NCBI GenBank assembly: GCA_033026295.1
Contig: CM065169.1
Span: forward strand, 7,289,462-7,353,461
Reading direction: 5' to 3'
DNA from: Channa striata
Taxonomy: Eukaryota > Chordata > Actinopteri > Anabantiformes > Channidae
Length of the DNA: 64,000 bases
Shown here in pieces: positions 1-13,800 of this stretch; the first letter of the stretch is position 1, and each line of letters begins with the position of its first letter. The position numbers and the translations under genes are program-made. The notes below the pieces were generated by a model that did no database searches, was not told where the DNA came from, and saw only the letters and a program-made list of their open reading frames with translations.

Positions 1-239
1 TGCTTTGACTGCACTGAACCCAGTGTTTTTGAAGGGAAGAACTGACTGACACTTTAAAAGTGTCAGTTTTGCTGAGGATTTGTGTGTGCCAACCAAGACT
101 GATTGCACATATTTACAGCTAAACTCAGAATGCTTTACAAGACCAAAAGAAGTGGGGATAGACCTACTGTAGAGTTCAGCCAGGAAAAGAAAAAAAAGAA
201 GGGAAAAATCACTGACAAAAGAGATACAATTTGCAAGAA

Positions 240-1142
240 GAAACTTTGCTGAAAAGTTAAAAACTGATTTTCTGCCAATGATGCATTAACAGTGTGGAGA
301 GACTTGCAAGACAAATTACAGGAAGCCTTTCCCTCCCGCTGACAACTACAATGAACTCGCAGACAGTCTGAATGCATTTTACAGCAGGTTTAAAGGCCAC
401 TCTGAATTTCAGGAGGGGTTGATACACAATGTCTTCACTCATCATATCCTCTAGCCTTGTGTTAACTGTGGAAACCTTACCATACGTGGAATTATTTTAT
501 CTCCCAATACCTGACGTGAGAGAAAAACAGCAACTATCCTCATGTATGTATGTATGTATGTATGTATGTATGTATGTATGTATGTATGGATGGATGTATG
601 GATGGATGTACTTCTTGAAGCAGCTGACGAAGTTTAATTTACCACTGGAGGTGCTAAACCACTTCTCTGTCTGTCATTGAATCTTCCCTGTGCTCTATAA
701 CAGTCTGGTTTAAGGAGAAAACAGGACAAAAACTGTCGAGTGAGAACTGCAGAAAGAATCATTCTAGCTCCCCTTGTCCACTCTGTACCTATCAAGAGCG
801 AGGAAGCGGGAGAAGAAAATCACCACTAACCCCTTGCACCCTAGACAAAACCTCTCCCAGCTTCTCCCCTCTGACAGGTTACACAGAGAGACCTGTGCGC
901 CAAAACCACGAGACACGGGGACAAGTTCTTTCCTCAGACCATCGCATTCATTACTAGCAGACTGCGCGTACCCAAGAGTCCAAATGTCACCTGACTCAAT
1001 CCCCTTCTCCTTGGCACAACAATGTAACAGTGTTGATGACTAAAGGCGTACGCGTGCAACCTTGAAAGCTATCAACAATCAATCACATTCTTTGAAGGTG
1101 TTGGCCACATGTTTGGCCAATAAAGCTGATTTTGATTCTAAT
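240..1142 (+). mobile_element. Rearranged, truncated non-LTR retrotransposon (LINE)
   Basis: Two LINE pieces lie in the same orientation. Bases 240-420 read, with frame breaks, like a reverse-transcriptase ORF segment (residues such as ADSLNAFYSRFK are recognisable). Bases 690-1142 resemble the end of the ORF and the 3' tail (AACTGCAGAAAGAATCATT, then TTGGCCAATAAAGCTGATTT at the end). The middle is missing and a tetranucleotide repeat sits between the pieces. The family (Rex1- or L2-like) is inferred from memory of fish LINE tails. It lies in the probable last intron or 3' flank of lemd3, in opposite orientation. Confidence 0.6.
543..610. repeat. (TATG)n / (TGGA)n tetranucleotide microsatellite
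   Basis: An uninterrupted TATG run passes into TGGATGTA/TGGA variants. It lies between the two LINE fragments. Confidence 0.95.
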
Positions 1143-1754
1143 ATGTAAAATGACAGCAAAAACAATCACCTACGTTTTTGTGCCAATGAGTGAGCTGCCC
1201 TGTAGATACCTCAGTAGCCTTCAAACTTTTTTTCAGCACACATCAACTCTACTACTACTATAAACAGTAGAGCTTAAAAATTAAGCAAGTGATACAGGAG
1301 AGAGACGCTAAGAGTTTTTTCTCCTCAAACGACAGAAAAATGAAGAATGAAAAGGTACACAGGTGTTGGAGAGTAACTCAAGTAACCTTTGCCATTGTAT
1401 GAGGGCAGAGTTTTCTTACTACAGCATGATGAAACGTGTGTTCCAGGAGATTATTTTTTTCTCTCGTTACATCTGACTAGGTTATTCTCTTTTTTCAGAT
1501 CAGATCCAGAAAAAACAAATGCCAACAGGTCGCCACATTTCAACATTCACTTCCTACACTACGATTGCTGGGGACACTAAATGCCACAGTCTCCCTCATC
1601 CGTATATCAGAAGTTTGCTGCATTGACCTTTTCAGATTTTGCAACTTAAAACTCATACATTTGTCAAGGTGGTCGTGATAGTTCAACATCCATCTTGTAT
1701 CATCATAAACCCTTTGTTTTTTTTTACTGCTGATGTATTCTGTGTGCGATTTAC
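1143..1754. other. No terminal lemd3 exon found; unassigned
   Basis: This stretch lies downstream (in gene sense) of the last lemd3 exon that I could place. I searched the minus strand for a block resembling the conserved C-terminal KYLRLDRYHHRFP segment of human LEMD3 and saw none. Reading through the donor at 1754 gives about 70 extra codons (stop near 1540) that resemble nothing I know. The final exon may lie beyond the window start. Confidence 0.4.
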
Positions 1755-4700
1755 CATCAAACCAGGATCCATGAAGTGCTTTGAAGGCTTTCCCTGAGTG
1801 CTCTGCAGAAAGACACTTCACATAGACGCAACCCTGTGGAGAGAGCAGGAAGCAGAACTTGAGGCCACTGAGCAGCACAAAGGTAGGTCATCAACATGTG
1901 CTCAACTGTCATAGGGCTGAGCGCACCTCTCGTGAGTTCTTGTCCACAGCAATATGGACGATGCCGTCGTTGTCGCTGCACTTCTCCAGGATGGCCTCGT
2001 GGATGGCTAGATCCCAGTTCTCCCCAACCTCCCTGAACAAACAAGAGGAGTCACGTCAACAAAAACTGCTTGGCAGCTTGTGACAAGTCCATCAAGCAAG
2101 CAGCAGGGAAAGTACTCACATGACTGGGTCAAACATATTTCTAATCTTCAGACATGGAGTCAGACTGTTGGGAGGAGAGTTCCTTCGGTCGAGAGGAAAG
2201 GCTGAAGAGGAGAGAAAATCAGCTTGTTCAGTCAAGTACACGTGGTAAGCAGTTACAGTGTAAACCCCAGATAGACACACTGCATTTGAAAGTTTGAAGG
2301 AGATTAGTTATAAAGCCAGAAAAAGAAATAAGGCGTGGGTACCTTTTCCCTGCCAGACTTTAGAGGGCATCAAGGAGACCTTGTCACAACCGAGAGAAGG
2401 CTGGATCCACCTCCAGACAAGGAAATCTGCTCCACCGATTCTCTGATTCTCAGTCTGAATTCTGGACTCGTTGTTGGAGAGGAAACTCGTAGCACGATCC
2501 CAAATCTTTTTCATTTTCTTTCTGTAGACAGGTTGTGTACACTTCCATCAAAAGGTGGGTACATTTACTTTTTACCTTCTATTAGCATTTGTTGCAGGCC
2601 AGGTATTAACTTACTTCAACAATTTTATGAATGTTCTATCTGAATTTAGATCAAGTTGTGGCAATGGTAGCAATCTGCTCACCTATCCTGAGGCGGAACC
2701 AGGGAGTCTCTCACATGTGGGATGGGGAGGTAGGGTTGCAGATCCTGGTTCTCTTGGCAAGCCTCACTATGGCTCCTCAACACATCTTGACAGTTAGAAG
2801 CAATAAAGTGTTCAATGATGATAAAGCACTCAGAACACCAAAAATATAAAAATAATAAAAAATATACACAAAGCATAAGCAGCTTTATGCACTTTATTGT
2901 GCCTTGGATTTAAGTTACATTAAGGAACACATCATGAAATTCAAACAGTTCCCAGACATTTTTGTAAATGTATGCACAGTCAAGTACCCAGGCTCTGCTT
3001 TAAAAACACACTGACTAGTTTGTGTTTGTCAGGTGTGTGTGTGTGGTGATCCTTACCGATGATCCTTTCCACCATGTCATACATCTGCCTGGTCTCCTCC
3101 TCCTCTCTCCTCCAGCGGTACTTCATGTAGCAGACCACGCTCCATACACACCCTACCACTGCGTAGCCACACACACAAACACACACACACAGGCTGAAAC
3201 ACAACTACTTAAAGTGTGCATTGGCCAAACATTTACGTCACACATTGGATTCGACACAGTTACCCTGATCAGAACACATACAAAATGAACAGGTGTAACA
3301 AGCGTTGGACAGACCACGTGACTTCTTGTACAGTTTACGAGACCTCATACAGGATGCATTCAAGCACAGTATTAAGTGTAGGTAGATTACCCATGTTTGG
3401 CTAGCACTCACAACACAATCCGTAATGATTGCAGCATCTTGGGTTCATGCCATTTTTTTTTTGAATTTTAACTTCTACTTGTATTTCTATAGAAAATTAC
3501 AAAGAATATTAAACATATTTGTAATAGACCAAGAAGCAAAATATAACTGTGATTTCAATTCTAGCATGATTTACAGTTCATATACTGTAGTTCATCTCAC
3601 CCAACGCAATGAGGAAGACTCTGCTAATGACTGTGAAGAAGGCTCGGCGGAAGCGGCATGTAAAGGGCATCTTGGGATGTGTGGACTCCAGTCGGGAGAC
3701 CTCAGACACATCAGTCACTGTATCATCAGCTCCCTGCCCAGTCAGCCTGCAGAAACGCACACACAGCCGCACACACATATTGAATACAGACTTTACATGC
3801 AAACACAGTGGTGAGGGAAGGGGTCACTGCGTGAAAGCATCATGTGTATTACCTTATGCCAACATCCTGGCCTGTCCGGATGATCCACTCCAAAGATGTA
3901 TGAACGAAATCTTCAAACTTCTGATTCTGAGCCTGAACATCACACACACACACACAAGACTGAATCAATTTTTCAACTCTTATTACTAGTGCCCTGCTGT
4001 ATTAATACTGCTTTACTCCAAACTGGATTTTTTCTCTCCCTCCAGTTCTTCTCAGTACTACATGTGGTAAATTCAGATTTTCAAAAACGAATATTGATTC
4101 ACTCTAGGCAGGAGTTTGACATCCACTTGACCTCAAACACTACTAGTTTGGCTCAATGCACCAATCCCTCTAGCAAGCTCAAAGGTAGTCCTGTATGCAA
4201 ATATGCAAATTCACTGCCATCTTAAACAGCTTAACACTGCAGGACAGTTTACAAAAAACAGCGGACAGGGGTTTTTGAAGAGGCGGGGATGTTAATGTGT
4301 GGATGCACCTGCAAATAGGCATAGGCCTCGTCCAGGGACAGACTCCTGTTTGGATGATTCTGGTCTCCACAGTCATGCTGGCCTGTAATCACAACATCAA
4401 GCCACATTTGGTGAAAAACAGCACTCTTCTGTTGACTGCATCTACACAATCTCCAATGACGACAATCACCAGACCTCTATGGATTAAACTCAAATTTATA
4501 GACATAAAGGGGCTGTTCTAAAAGCTGTGGCTTCTACGGGCTTTGTTGGATTCATAAACTCTCCTAAACATATTACATGTTTCCTGCTTTATTAATTCCC
4601 TCTGAGACAAGGTTTTAATAATTAGAAGAACTGACGTTGCTGTCCAGCTCCTTTGTTTGCACAGTTTCAAAACTGCCTTTGTATCCTGCTCTTACATAAG

Positions 4701-7700
4701 ACTGGCTCTACTGGCCTAATCAGCAGTTGCATCTAAACCCCTATGAATATAAACGAATGTATGCTGATTCTGTGCCCAAAAGTGACACTAACTCAACAAG
4801 AAGGCAGTGTGTATATGTAGAGTTGTGATCTGACAAGTCAGTGAAAGAATTAGGAGTGAGAAAAATGACAGTACCAGCGACGTGGGCCAGGTGGTCATGT
4901 AGACTGAGCAGGAGCTTTAGAATCAGGTCCTTCTCATCCTTTTCCTGCAGAAAATGAATGAATACCAACAGAAGTGCATTTGTTTAGAGGGTCAATTGTT
5001 ACACTTAGGGGAAAAAAGCAAGCTGAAAAACTAAAGGGAAGCCAAATATTATCACATAGTAGCGATGTGCCGCTTGTCACAGCCGTGTAATATCGGGTGC
5101 CTGCAATATCAGAGCCAACATCTACATTTCCTAAAGTCTGATCAAATATCTATCTTGATACAGAGAAAGCAGCTGTAGCTACAAAATCTAACACCACTTT
5201 TTACCATTAAAACACTAATCCTGTTTTTACAATGTTATGCTTAAATCCTTAAGTGAATTGGTTAAAAAGAACATGTGATTTTATTTGGTCTAATGGAACT
5301 TTTGGACAAATGGCAAGTTTGTATGGTGGCATATCAGAGTTTGAAGCGTCCATCACAATTGATCTTTGGTACTGCACAGATACAGGTTGCCAGTACCAGT
5401 TTAATCAGATATCAGACAAAAAATAGATCTACAATTGCTGATGAGGTTATAAAATTTTAGATAATGTTTTGGTGTGTTTTTTGCTACCAGTAATCAATTT
5501 CAGAGCATAACAAATCCAACCATTATGATGATCACACTGGCAGAATGCATTAGACACTCACTAATTTGGTAGTTTTTCAGATTTGCACTTTTCACTGTGG
5601 CTGCATTACAAAGGGGAAGTGCTACAGCACTGGCAGATTCAAATTGGAAAAGGACAGGACAGCGCCACAATCTATATCTCAAGACTTACTGAACTGAAAG
5701 TAAGGTTTGCCATCAACCACACTCCGTATCAATTTTAACTGTTTTCACATCTTATAAATATACTTTATTTATTTATATATAAATAAAGTAGATGGGCCAT
5801 GTGAATCCACACTAATATGAGAAGCTTGAAAGTCAGGAGAACAAGTTAACTTTGTTAAATACGAAAGCACTTGAGCTGTGTTCACTGCTCAGATCCATTA
5901 TCCTTCCAATCGAATTCCAGGTTATCTGTAGACATTGCATTTCCTGTGCTACACACACACAGACAGTTTTGTCTCCTTCTGGAGACAAAACCAGAAGGAC
6001 AAAAATATCTACTTACATAAGAAGAGTCAAACTCTTGGCCAAACGGGTGCCTCTTAACTGCAACAAAGGAGAAATGGAGACAATTAAAGCAAAGAAGTAA
6101 TAGTGTGTTCATACAAAGTAAAACTGAATACACCACCCACGTAAAGACACACGTCGGATTAGCGGTCTAGGTTTCTTACAATAAGACGACATGTGTGCAG
6201 CTGTGGAATGTGAACTCAGACATCACTAAACATGTGAGTCAGTGTCTGTTCATGAAGATCAACCCTTGAAACCTCACCGCATCAAATAAATAATTAACAA
6301 CTTTCACAAATTCACAGCATATTGAATCATAATAAGATGTATAATACTGTTGGTTATGCAGGTGTAAAAATAGTAACCCCTGGATGCCAAGTAAAAGTAA
6401 CCTGACTGGTTACTGGTGAGATAACCTGTCATTCATGTGGAGACTCAGCAACCTCAGATCCATTATAATGTTAGATATTGTCCTTTTTACTTGTCTCAAA
6501 TATTAGAAACACCTCTCAGACACCTGTGGTACAGACTAAACAAGTTCCCAGTGGGGGCAAATGATGTTTGCATGTTTGAACATTTTACCAACAAAATGGT
6601 AATCTATATTTTAAAAAGGAAGGAAAAACACTTGACACATTTAGGCATATGGTTTGATTGCATTTGATTCAATCTGCATCGAGTATCAAATCTGCTGTTA
6701 ATTATGATTTCACCTCTACTCTCCAGAGGAATAAACAATGAACTTGTGCACGTAGCACATGTAGCAGCATACTTACTGACTCCATCCACCTCGGAAGATC
6801 CGGTGCCTCTCATCCTAAGGTACATGAGACCCAGCACCAGGAAGAAGAGGCAGGCGGCCGTGAGCAGGAACATGGACAGGTAGTGAGCGCTGAAGCTCCC
6901 AGAGGAGGCCACCTCTTCCCTCTTGAACTGCTGGAGCAGCTCGTCCTCCGGGACGGGCAGCTTGTGCTTCGGCGGAGCCTGGCTGTAGGAGTGGTTGGGC
7001 GCGCTGTGATTGGAGTGGTTGCCCCTGTACGTCTGCTGGCTCAGGCTGCTGTAGCTGTAGCGCGGTCTCAAGCCGCTGCTGAACCTGCTGCCTCTGGCGG
7101 CTCCGTCCTCGTTGTCGACGTGGTCGTTTCTGCCGGTCTCTCCTCTGTGGTTGTCGGTGAGGGACACGTAGATTGACTTCCTGGGGAAGATGTGGCCCTG
7201 CAAGCCTCCCGCCGGGCCCGGGTCCCTTCTCTTCACCTCGCCTTCCTCCTCCTCCTCTTCCTTGTCCTCGTCGTCGTCCTCCTCCCTCCGGCTCCGCACC
7301 ATGTTTAGACTCCTGGGATTGACCTCACTGGCTGCCCCTCCCGTCTGAGACCCCCGGGCGACTCCGAAGGAAGAGAACGCCACTTTGGAGTGGCTCCGTC
7401 TAGACTCCAGCCTTTCCCTATGTCGGTCTCCGGTGCTAAGGGCCCCGACCTCCTCCTCGTCTGAGTCCGAGTAGTCCCCGGCTAGCTTGCTAGTGTTCAA
7501 GTGAGACGCCCCACAACCATTTAAAGAGCGAGAGTTCTTCTCCGAACCCCCCTTATAATCGTCCTCCTCTCCCGATTCGTCGTAATCCCTCCCTTCCGCC
7601 TCGGCGCCGGACCTGGCACGAACTTCCCAGCCCAGTGAGACACTTCTCTGTCCGCCCGGACCTGGCGAAGAATTGTTGCTATTTAGCGTAACGTTGCTCG

Positions 7701-8148
7701 CAGCGCCATACCGACCGCTCACGGTCGTGGTGGTGGTGGTGGTGGTGACGGGCCTGATCTTTGGGTGTTGATGAAAGCCGGAGCTTCGCTCTGGCCTGCC
7801 GCTGTGACTGAGGCCCTTGCGTCTCAGTGGAGTTTCAGCGTCTGACTCGTCGGAGCTGAAGCCGAGAACGGAGGACTTCCGGCTCGGTCTCCTGCTAGCG
7901 CTCAGGTGCGTGACGTCATGGCTGGCTGGCCTGGATCCCGCCGTGTTGCCGCCGTCAGTGGTGCTGTTATGGGCCCCGCTGCTACGCGTTTTAACCGGCC
8001 TGGAGCCCCGCTGCTGTTGCTCCTCTCGAAGCTTCTTGAGTTTTTTCAGATAAACCGGGCGGGTGTTTTCAGTTACCGGACCTGGGCTGATGCCATAGCG
8101 CTTTAACTCGGAGAAAAGCTCATCATCCGTTAACTGCATTGACGCCAT
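1755..8148 (-). CDS. lemd3: LEM domain-containing protein 3 (MAN1), inner nuclear membrane; last exon missing
   Basis: LEMD3 is an inner nuclear membrane protein that binds BAF through its LEM domain and antagonises BMP/TGF-beta signalling by binding receptor SMADs. Twelve exons are phase-consistent: 8148-6777, 6057-6017, 4944-4875, 4382-4309, 3932-3853, 3746-3601, 3158-3057, 2785-2683, 2521-2343, 2201-2120, 2032-1927 and 1833-1755, giving about 811 residues (human 911). The LEM domain is at residues 1-45 (ELFSELKRYGISPGPVTE, then RPVYLKKLKKLREE). A long acidic, Ser-rich nucleoplasmic region follows, then transmembrane segment 1 at about 423-444 and segment 2 in exons 6/7 ahead of YMKYRWRREEEETRQMYDMV. 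The MAN1/Src1 C-terminal domain has RIGGADFLVWRWIQP, and the start of the SMAD-binding RRM-like fold has GCVYVKCL and GKAFKALHGSWFDG. The start at 8148 was chosen because it begins the LEM domain; the upstream in-frame ORF has no homology. The terminal exon after 1755 was not found. Confidence 0.95.
7727..7747 (-). repeat. Coding trinucleotide repeat (poly-Thr) in lemd3 exon 1
   Basis: The plus strand reads GGT/GTG repeats. The minus strand encodes a run of eight threonines between RPV and VSG in the disordered nucleoplasmic segment of LEMD3. It is likely length-polymorphic. Confidence 0.85.
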
Positions 8149-8152
8149 CTTG
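8141..8152 (-). promoter_or_regulatory. YY1-like motif over the lemd3 start codon
   Basis: The minus strand reads CCAAGATGGCGTC across the initiator ATG. This matches the AAGATGGCG core of the YY1 motif often found just downstream of start sites of housekeeping genes. Assignment is by motif only. Confidence 0.4.
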
Positions 8153-10802
8153 GACAAAACTCTCGGAGAAGGTTGTGTGCCGGAAATGACGTAGAGCAAC
8201 TGGGCTGCGTTCAAAACGTAAAGTGCGCTGTTTATAAACCATATAACTCGCGGCCTTAGATCTGTGAATTTCTTCAATGTAAAACCTTTGCTAATGCACA
8301 TAAAATATATAAGGTAATTTTAGGTAAGGAGATTAAAGTAAAAAAATAATAACAGAAGAGTTTCAGCTAATTAAGACAAGCACAATTAGAAAATGTGCAT
8401 ACTATTTTACTAACTCTGTGCTCTCAGAACTGTATAAATATATATATGTTTTTTCTTAACGAAGTGGTAACTTACTAATCTTTTTGGGTACAATTAAAAA
8501 AATATCCCAATTTAAATATCCCCTATTTATTGAGTTTATTTGAAAATTACTCTTAGTCTGTTTAATGTATCAATATTGAATATGTCTATATCTGGATTCA
8601 AAGAAAATGATCAATTGGATAACTATCAGATTCAAATAAACTCTCACTAGTAATATACATATATATCATTATTAGTGGGTAAATATAATATTAACTAACT
8701 TTACTGCTACTGGCTGACACACATTTGCCAAAATAGCATCTGTTAAGCTACTTCCCAGTTTCTAGCTTTGTTTCTATTTATATCAATGTTTTCTCATGAT
8801 TTAATCATTTGTCAGTTATATGATTTATGATGTGGACCTCAACACAAATTCATTTATGGAAAAATGTGTCTTGTTCTAGGCTTTTTGCTGTATTTTTCAT
8901 GTATTTCATTGTAATAATGCATATTCCCCAGAGCTTTAACACAATAACAATATAAAGTTAAACAATAATATAATAATACAGCTTTTATGAGATGTGGTGG
9001 TTGAAATATTAAGCCCTCCCTGGTTGACCACTGATGACGTCGTGTATTTGTGTAATTTCCATAAGTAGCGCTGACCTCGAAGAATAACCCATAATATTTG
9101 CTTGCTCTCCAAAGTAAAATGACTTTATCTATATGATCTTACAAATACTTAACTACAATTGCAGCCGCCTCGGCGACACTTTGCCACTAGGTGTCATAGT
9201 AGAATATGAGTCTAATTCTTCCCTCTCGCACCCCCCTACTCTTTCTCTTAAATTATTCCCAAACTACATATTCCACAAACCTGCAAGCATCTTAGTACAA
9301 ATTCCTTGTTTAGATTAAAGAAAAATCTAGCATGCAGGGTCCGTTAAAAGGCACCTTGTAAATCTTTCTTTATAGAACATGCACCTTTGCATACGGAAGA
9401 GAAAACGCACTGGCAGATGTTTGATTGCTGAAGAACAGCATTTATGTACTGAAAATGTGTTTTAAAGTATAGTTCCAGTCCAGATCATAAGCAAGGTCAG
9501 TCACAGTTCTGCTTTTGCTCACAAGGGGAAAATCTGTCCTATGTCATTGGTTTCATGATTTTAAATATTTTACAGAAGTGTCCATCGTTAGTGAAGACCT
9601 TTTCTCTTCTTTCACTTGTGGAATGTTAATAATATAGAGGCGATTAATTTCAATAAAGAATGGTATGTGCAATTAAACAACATGCAAACTGTGACAGTCC
9701 CATTAAAATGCGTAAGAACATAGTTTGCAGGAGGTATTAAGCAAAAAAGACCAGCAATTTATCAAAAAATCTGAATTACTAAAATAAAAAAAATTACACA
9801 AATCTGCTAGACAAAGAGTCAATTTCACCTCATATAGATGAAAATGTAGCTTACAAATGAAAAAAAAATTGCACATTGTCCTATTAGTTTAATCATTAAG
9901 AACAGTAATAGCTAATGCTTGCAACACTTCCTGATGCTAACTGAAGACAGAATCATACACATTGTAGCTCCAGATCTCAAACACTGTGCACAATTACATC
10001 CACACCATAAAATTATATACAATCAGGGATATTAAAGGTTGACTTCATTAATTTTCAACTTGCTTTCTGTGGTTCTAGTTTGGACATTGCATGCTTTTAA
10101 TTCTTTTAACCTTTCCTCAGAATTTCCTTTATTTAAAAAAAATGCCTCTTTCTATCTGCTTTTTATTAAGTTCAGATGTTCATCATCTAAAAGAGTTCTG
10201 GAGAAGCAGGTGGACCAACAACACAATCTGCATACTATGACCAATAAGATTAGCTTTTAGCTAAAATGGTGGATGGATAGTTTAATATAGAAGACATGGC
10301 ATATTCTGCCATTAATTAAAAATCAGTGAAGTCACAGTTAAACAAACCCATGAATGCATATTAAAATGATCATACAATACACCATCATGTTGCTATTGTA
10401 CAGCATTAACAGTTGTGAACTTTAGGAAAGCAGCACACCGATGGAATAAGCTGAATACACATTTTGACATTGAAAACATTCAACAATAAGTTCATTTAGA
10501 TAATAAATTAGAGGAATTATACTTACCCCACCAAAAGATACAGCTGAACAGAAAAAAATCAGTAAGTAAAAGTACTAAAACAGTGTGATCAAAAGCAAAA
10601 CCAGGTAATACAGCTGCCTGGAAAGAGAGTTTGCCAAGCACCAACAATGTGTTTTATGTAAATGTCTTAACTTTCTTAACAGTATAGTAACACCATAACA
10701 CAGGGGATCACAGCACAGATCTGTAGGTTTCCAGTGGGGCGTTTGTGCTTGACAAAAATCTGTCACAGCTGAGTAAAGCAGTTTTAAATTGTTTGGCTAC
10801 TT
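8149..10802. other. Intergenic, lemd3 5' side / tmbim4 3' side
   Basis: AT-rich sequence with no ORF over about 75 codons and no recognisable exon. It must hold the lemd3 promoter at its left end and the tmbim4 3' UTR at its right end. I could not place a convincing polyadenylation signal. Confidence 0.6.
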
Positions 10803-13800
10803 TCAGTGCTTCTTCATTGAGTCGAGGAGGCGCAGGATGTGCAGGAAGAGATTCACAATGTCCAGGTAGAGGTTTATGGAGGCCAGGATGTGCTCCTCGG
10901 GGGAAAGTTGCTTCATCAGCAGGTGGGTGTCATAGATGATGAAGCCGCAGAAGACCAGAGCCCCGGCTCCAGCCAGGACCAGCTCTGTGCTGTCACTATT
11001 GAAGAAGAACTGCAGAAAGAAGGGAGTAAGCGTGTGTGCAGAACAAAATGGTAATAAGTATGTGGACAATCCTGTTCTACTGCATCCACTCATGGGCTGG
11101 GCAACTAATCAAACAGACATTAGTAAACTGACATGAGTCTGTGACAAATCAATTGTAGCCACTTTCTTTTCAATTGATAATTATATTTTCAATATACTAT
11201 CCATATAAACCATATACACACACACACATCCACAACTGGACTGGAGCAGTGAGGTTAACAGTGGCTAGAATTCTGCTAATTGGTGCAGTCTACAGAGGCT
11301 ATCATACTGTAGCAGGATTCAAACAGGTTGAAGCTGAATAAATTTGAAAGTATAGCAATATCTCTCACTTAAATTCATAACACATTTATTATTATATTAG
11401 ACTTAATATAATACTATATGGAGTTGAATCACATTGCTAACACATGTTTTAACCCATTCAGTACTTTATGCTAAGTCTTTGGACATTCTTTCTTTTCTTT
11501 GCATTTACTCGTCCCCACTTTGTAGGTAACACAAAATTAATTGTTTGTTGCTCTTCGGAAGGTGGGAATAACACGAATGTCTCTCCTTTGTCTCTAGTCT
11601 TTTCACCTTTCCTTCTTAGTCATTTATGTTTTGACTTTGTGTACATTAGGTTGTTTTTTCCTTCCACTTCCATCCATGTGCAGTGCTGTGGGATGAGTCC
11701 TACAATCCTGAAATCAGTTAGCATTTTTGGACTTGTGATTCCCTCATCCTGAAGTCTAAAGGTTTTTTGAATGGGCTTTTTGTTTAGATGCCCGGAATAA
11801 GGGTTGTAGTTAACACAGGAGAGAAATTTTCATAATTTAGTGGCTTAATAAGACTACAAAGGTCAGTCCTCATCTACATGCTAATCACTGAGTTTATTAA
11901 GTCTTTATAAAATCAGCAAATACATGAGGTTACCATAAGAAAAACGGCTTCTGTAGAAGAGCTTATCCTGCTAAATCAAGAATTGTGTTTAAGGTTCAAA
12001 AATCATAAAAGTGGTGTTCAGCTATGCAGATTATTTTGCTGAACAAAATGTGTGAGTAGCATAAACATTTATTTTATTACAGAGCAAATTTTCTGATTTA
12101 AACAGTCCAGAGACAGATTTGAAAAAGCTCTGGTTTAGGGGGAGGAAACCTGTTTTAGACCAGACCAACAGCTAAGGTGGAGAAAGAAAGTTGTGGTTAG
12201 AGATTCACCCATCCTAATGTAGATGTGGTCTCAGCCTGCTAATTTGTTCTTTGTTTCTCTTCATGCTGCATGCACACTGACTTTAAAAAACAGGTTTCCT
12301 GTTTATTTCACTATGGTCACTTCTTTGTGTTTGGCATTAAGCTAAAATTAATACTAAAATGCAGTAGTTTGTATTTAGTTCAACTAAAATGTTAAATAAT
12401 GATTTACATTCATGCGATATAATTTAGTAAAGGGCTGCATTTTAGAAGTAAATGTTCCTGGTAGATTATAAATTCAAAATGAAAGACTGAACAGACAGAC
12501 AGCATTCCAAACCACTGGGTAGCATTTTGGTGTTTGTCTCCGGACTCAGGGATCCTGGAACAACACAGCCACAGTTATAAAACCTTAAATGTCTGTTTTC
12601 TGTCTGAATAGAAATTCACTCACCCTCATGAAGCTTGCAATGATAAGGATCCACAGGCAGGCAAACAGTCTGTGAGGTAAGAACAGAGCAGATACTTTAA
12701 ATCTGTCAGTAGCTTCCACCAGAAAAGTGATCAAGCTAAGCAGAATATGGTTAAAACCAAAGTTACACAAAATGTGCATAATTGTTAACAGTCTATGAAG
12801 TTGACTGACTGCTTATCCAGCTTTGCTGACATTACGACAAGCAGATGTTACTTCATATAATTATTCTATTTCTCTAAGTACATACTTCATTGTTTTTGTG
12901 CAGATAAGACACAGGCCTAAGAGGGGAAACAAGTTTAAGGACTAGAGATGGGCCTTTTCTGTAGCAAAAAACCTTGACATACTTACCCTGCTCCCAGTTT
13001 GCTGAAGTCTCTCTTGGATTGGAAGGTGTAGACAGTCAGTCCAGCAAACACAGCACAGGTCAAAAACAAGGCTTGCAGCACAGTTGAGTATTCATAGAAG
13101 GTCACTGTGTGCAGAAAAATAATCTTTGTGGTTAGGACAGTGTTTTAACAACCTCAGAGGACAAAAACTGGCAGATAAATTACTTACAAGCTGTTGCCAC
13201 AGATACTGCCTCCAACAGAGTCTGCAAACAACACACAAGGGTATAATTACATGCTAAACTAGGAGTTGTTATTAAATTAGCAACTACTTGTCACAAGGCA
13301 GCTGAGCTATTATCACTAAATTAAAAGAATGAATATGGAAATAAACTGAAGAGGTAGATATACACTGTACCACACCGTTCACCAGCCAGCTAATCTAATC
13401 TTACATTCCCTAAGACTGAGCAAGTGAGACAACCAAATTTATACCACGTCAAAGAGCGTGAACAATAAAAAAATACTTACAAATGCGAGCAGCAGGTAGA
13501 GGTTTACTGGATGTTGGTGCCTGTACATGGCCAGGGCCAGCAGAAGAACCAGAGAGCCCAGAGCCGAAACCAAAACAACAGCAGGACTGAGGAAGAAGCC
13601 ACACCACAGTCACAAAACATGGCCTTACGAGAATTAGTGGATAATATTCATGTCACAACCATCTAAAATCTAAAATCAGTTTTTAGATCAAGCATCTGGC
13701 TTTGGAGATATAAAACTAAATCTATGATATCTTTGTTAGACAGACCATCCTCACCTGGCATGGACAAACTCCTTGATGGTTTGGGAGAACATGAAGAGGG

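Noticed and set aside
1540..1754. Read-through tail of lemd3 past the donor at 1754 as the true C-terminus
   Set aside because: The donor is good (GTAAAT) and the tail has no similarity to LEMD3; kept only as a possibility in findings.
6883..8106. Long plus-strand ORFs opposite lemd3 exon 1 (6883-7176, 7817-8053, 7906-8106)
   Set aside because: They are antisense shadows of a GC-rich coding exon and have no homology or signals of their own.
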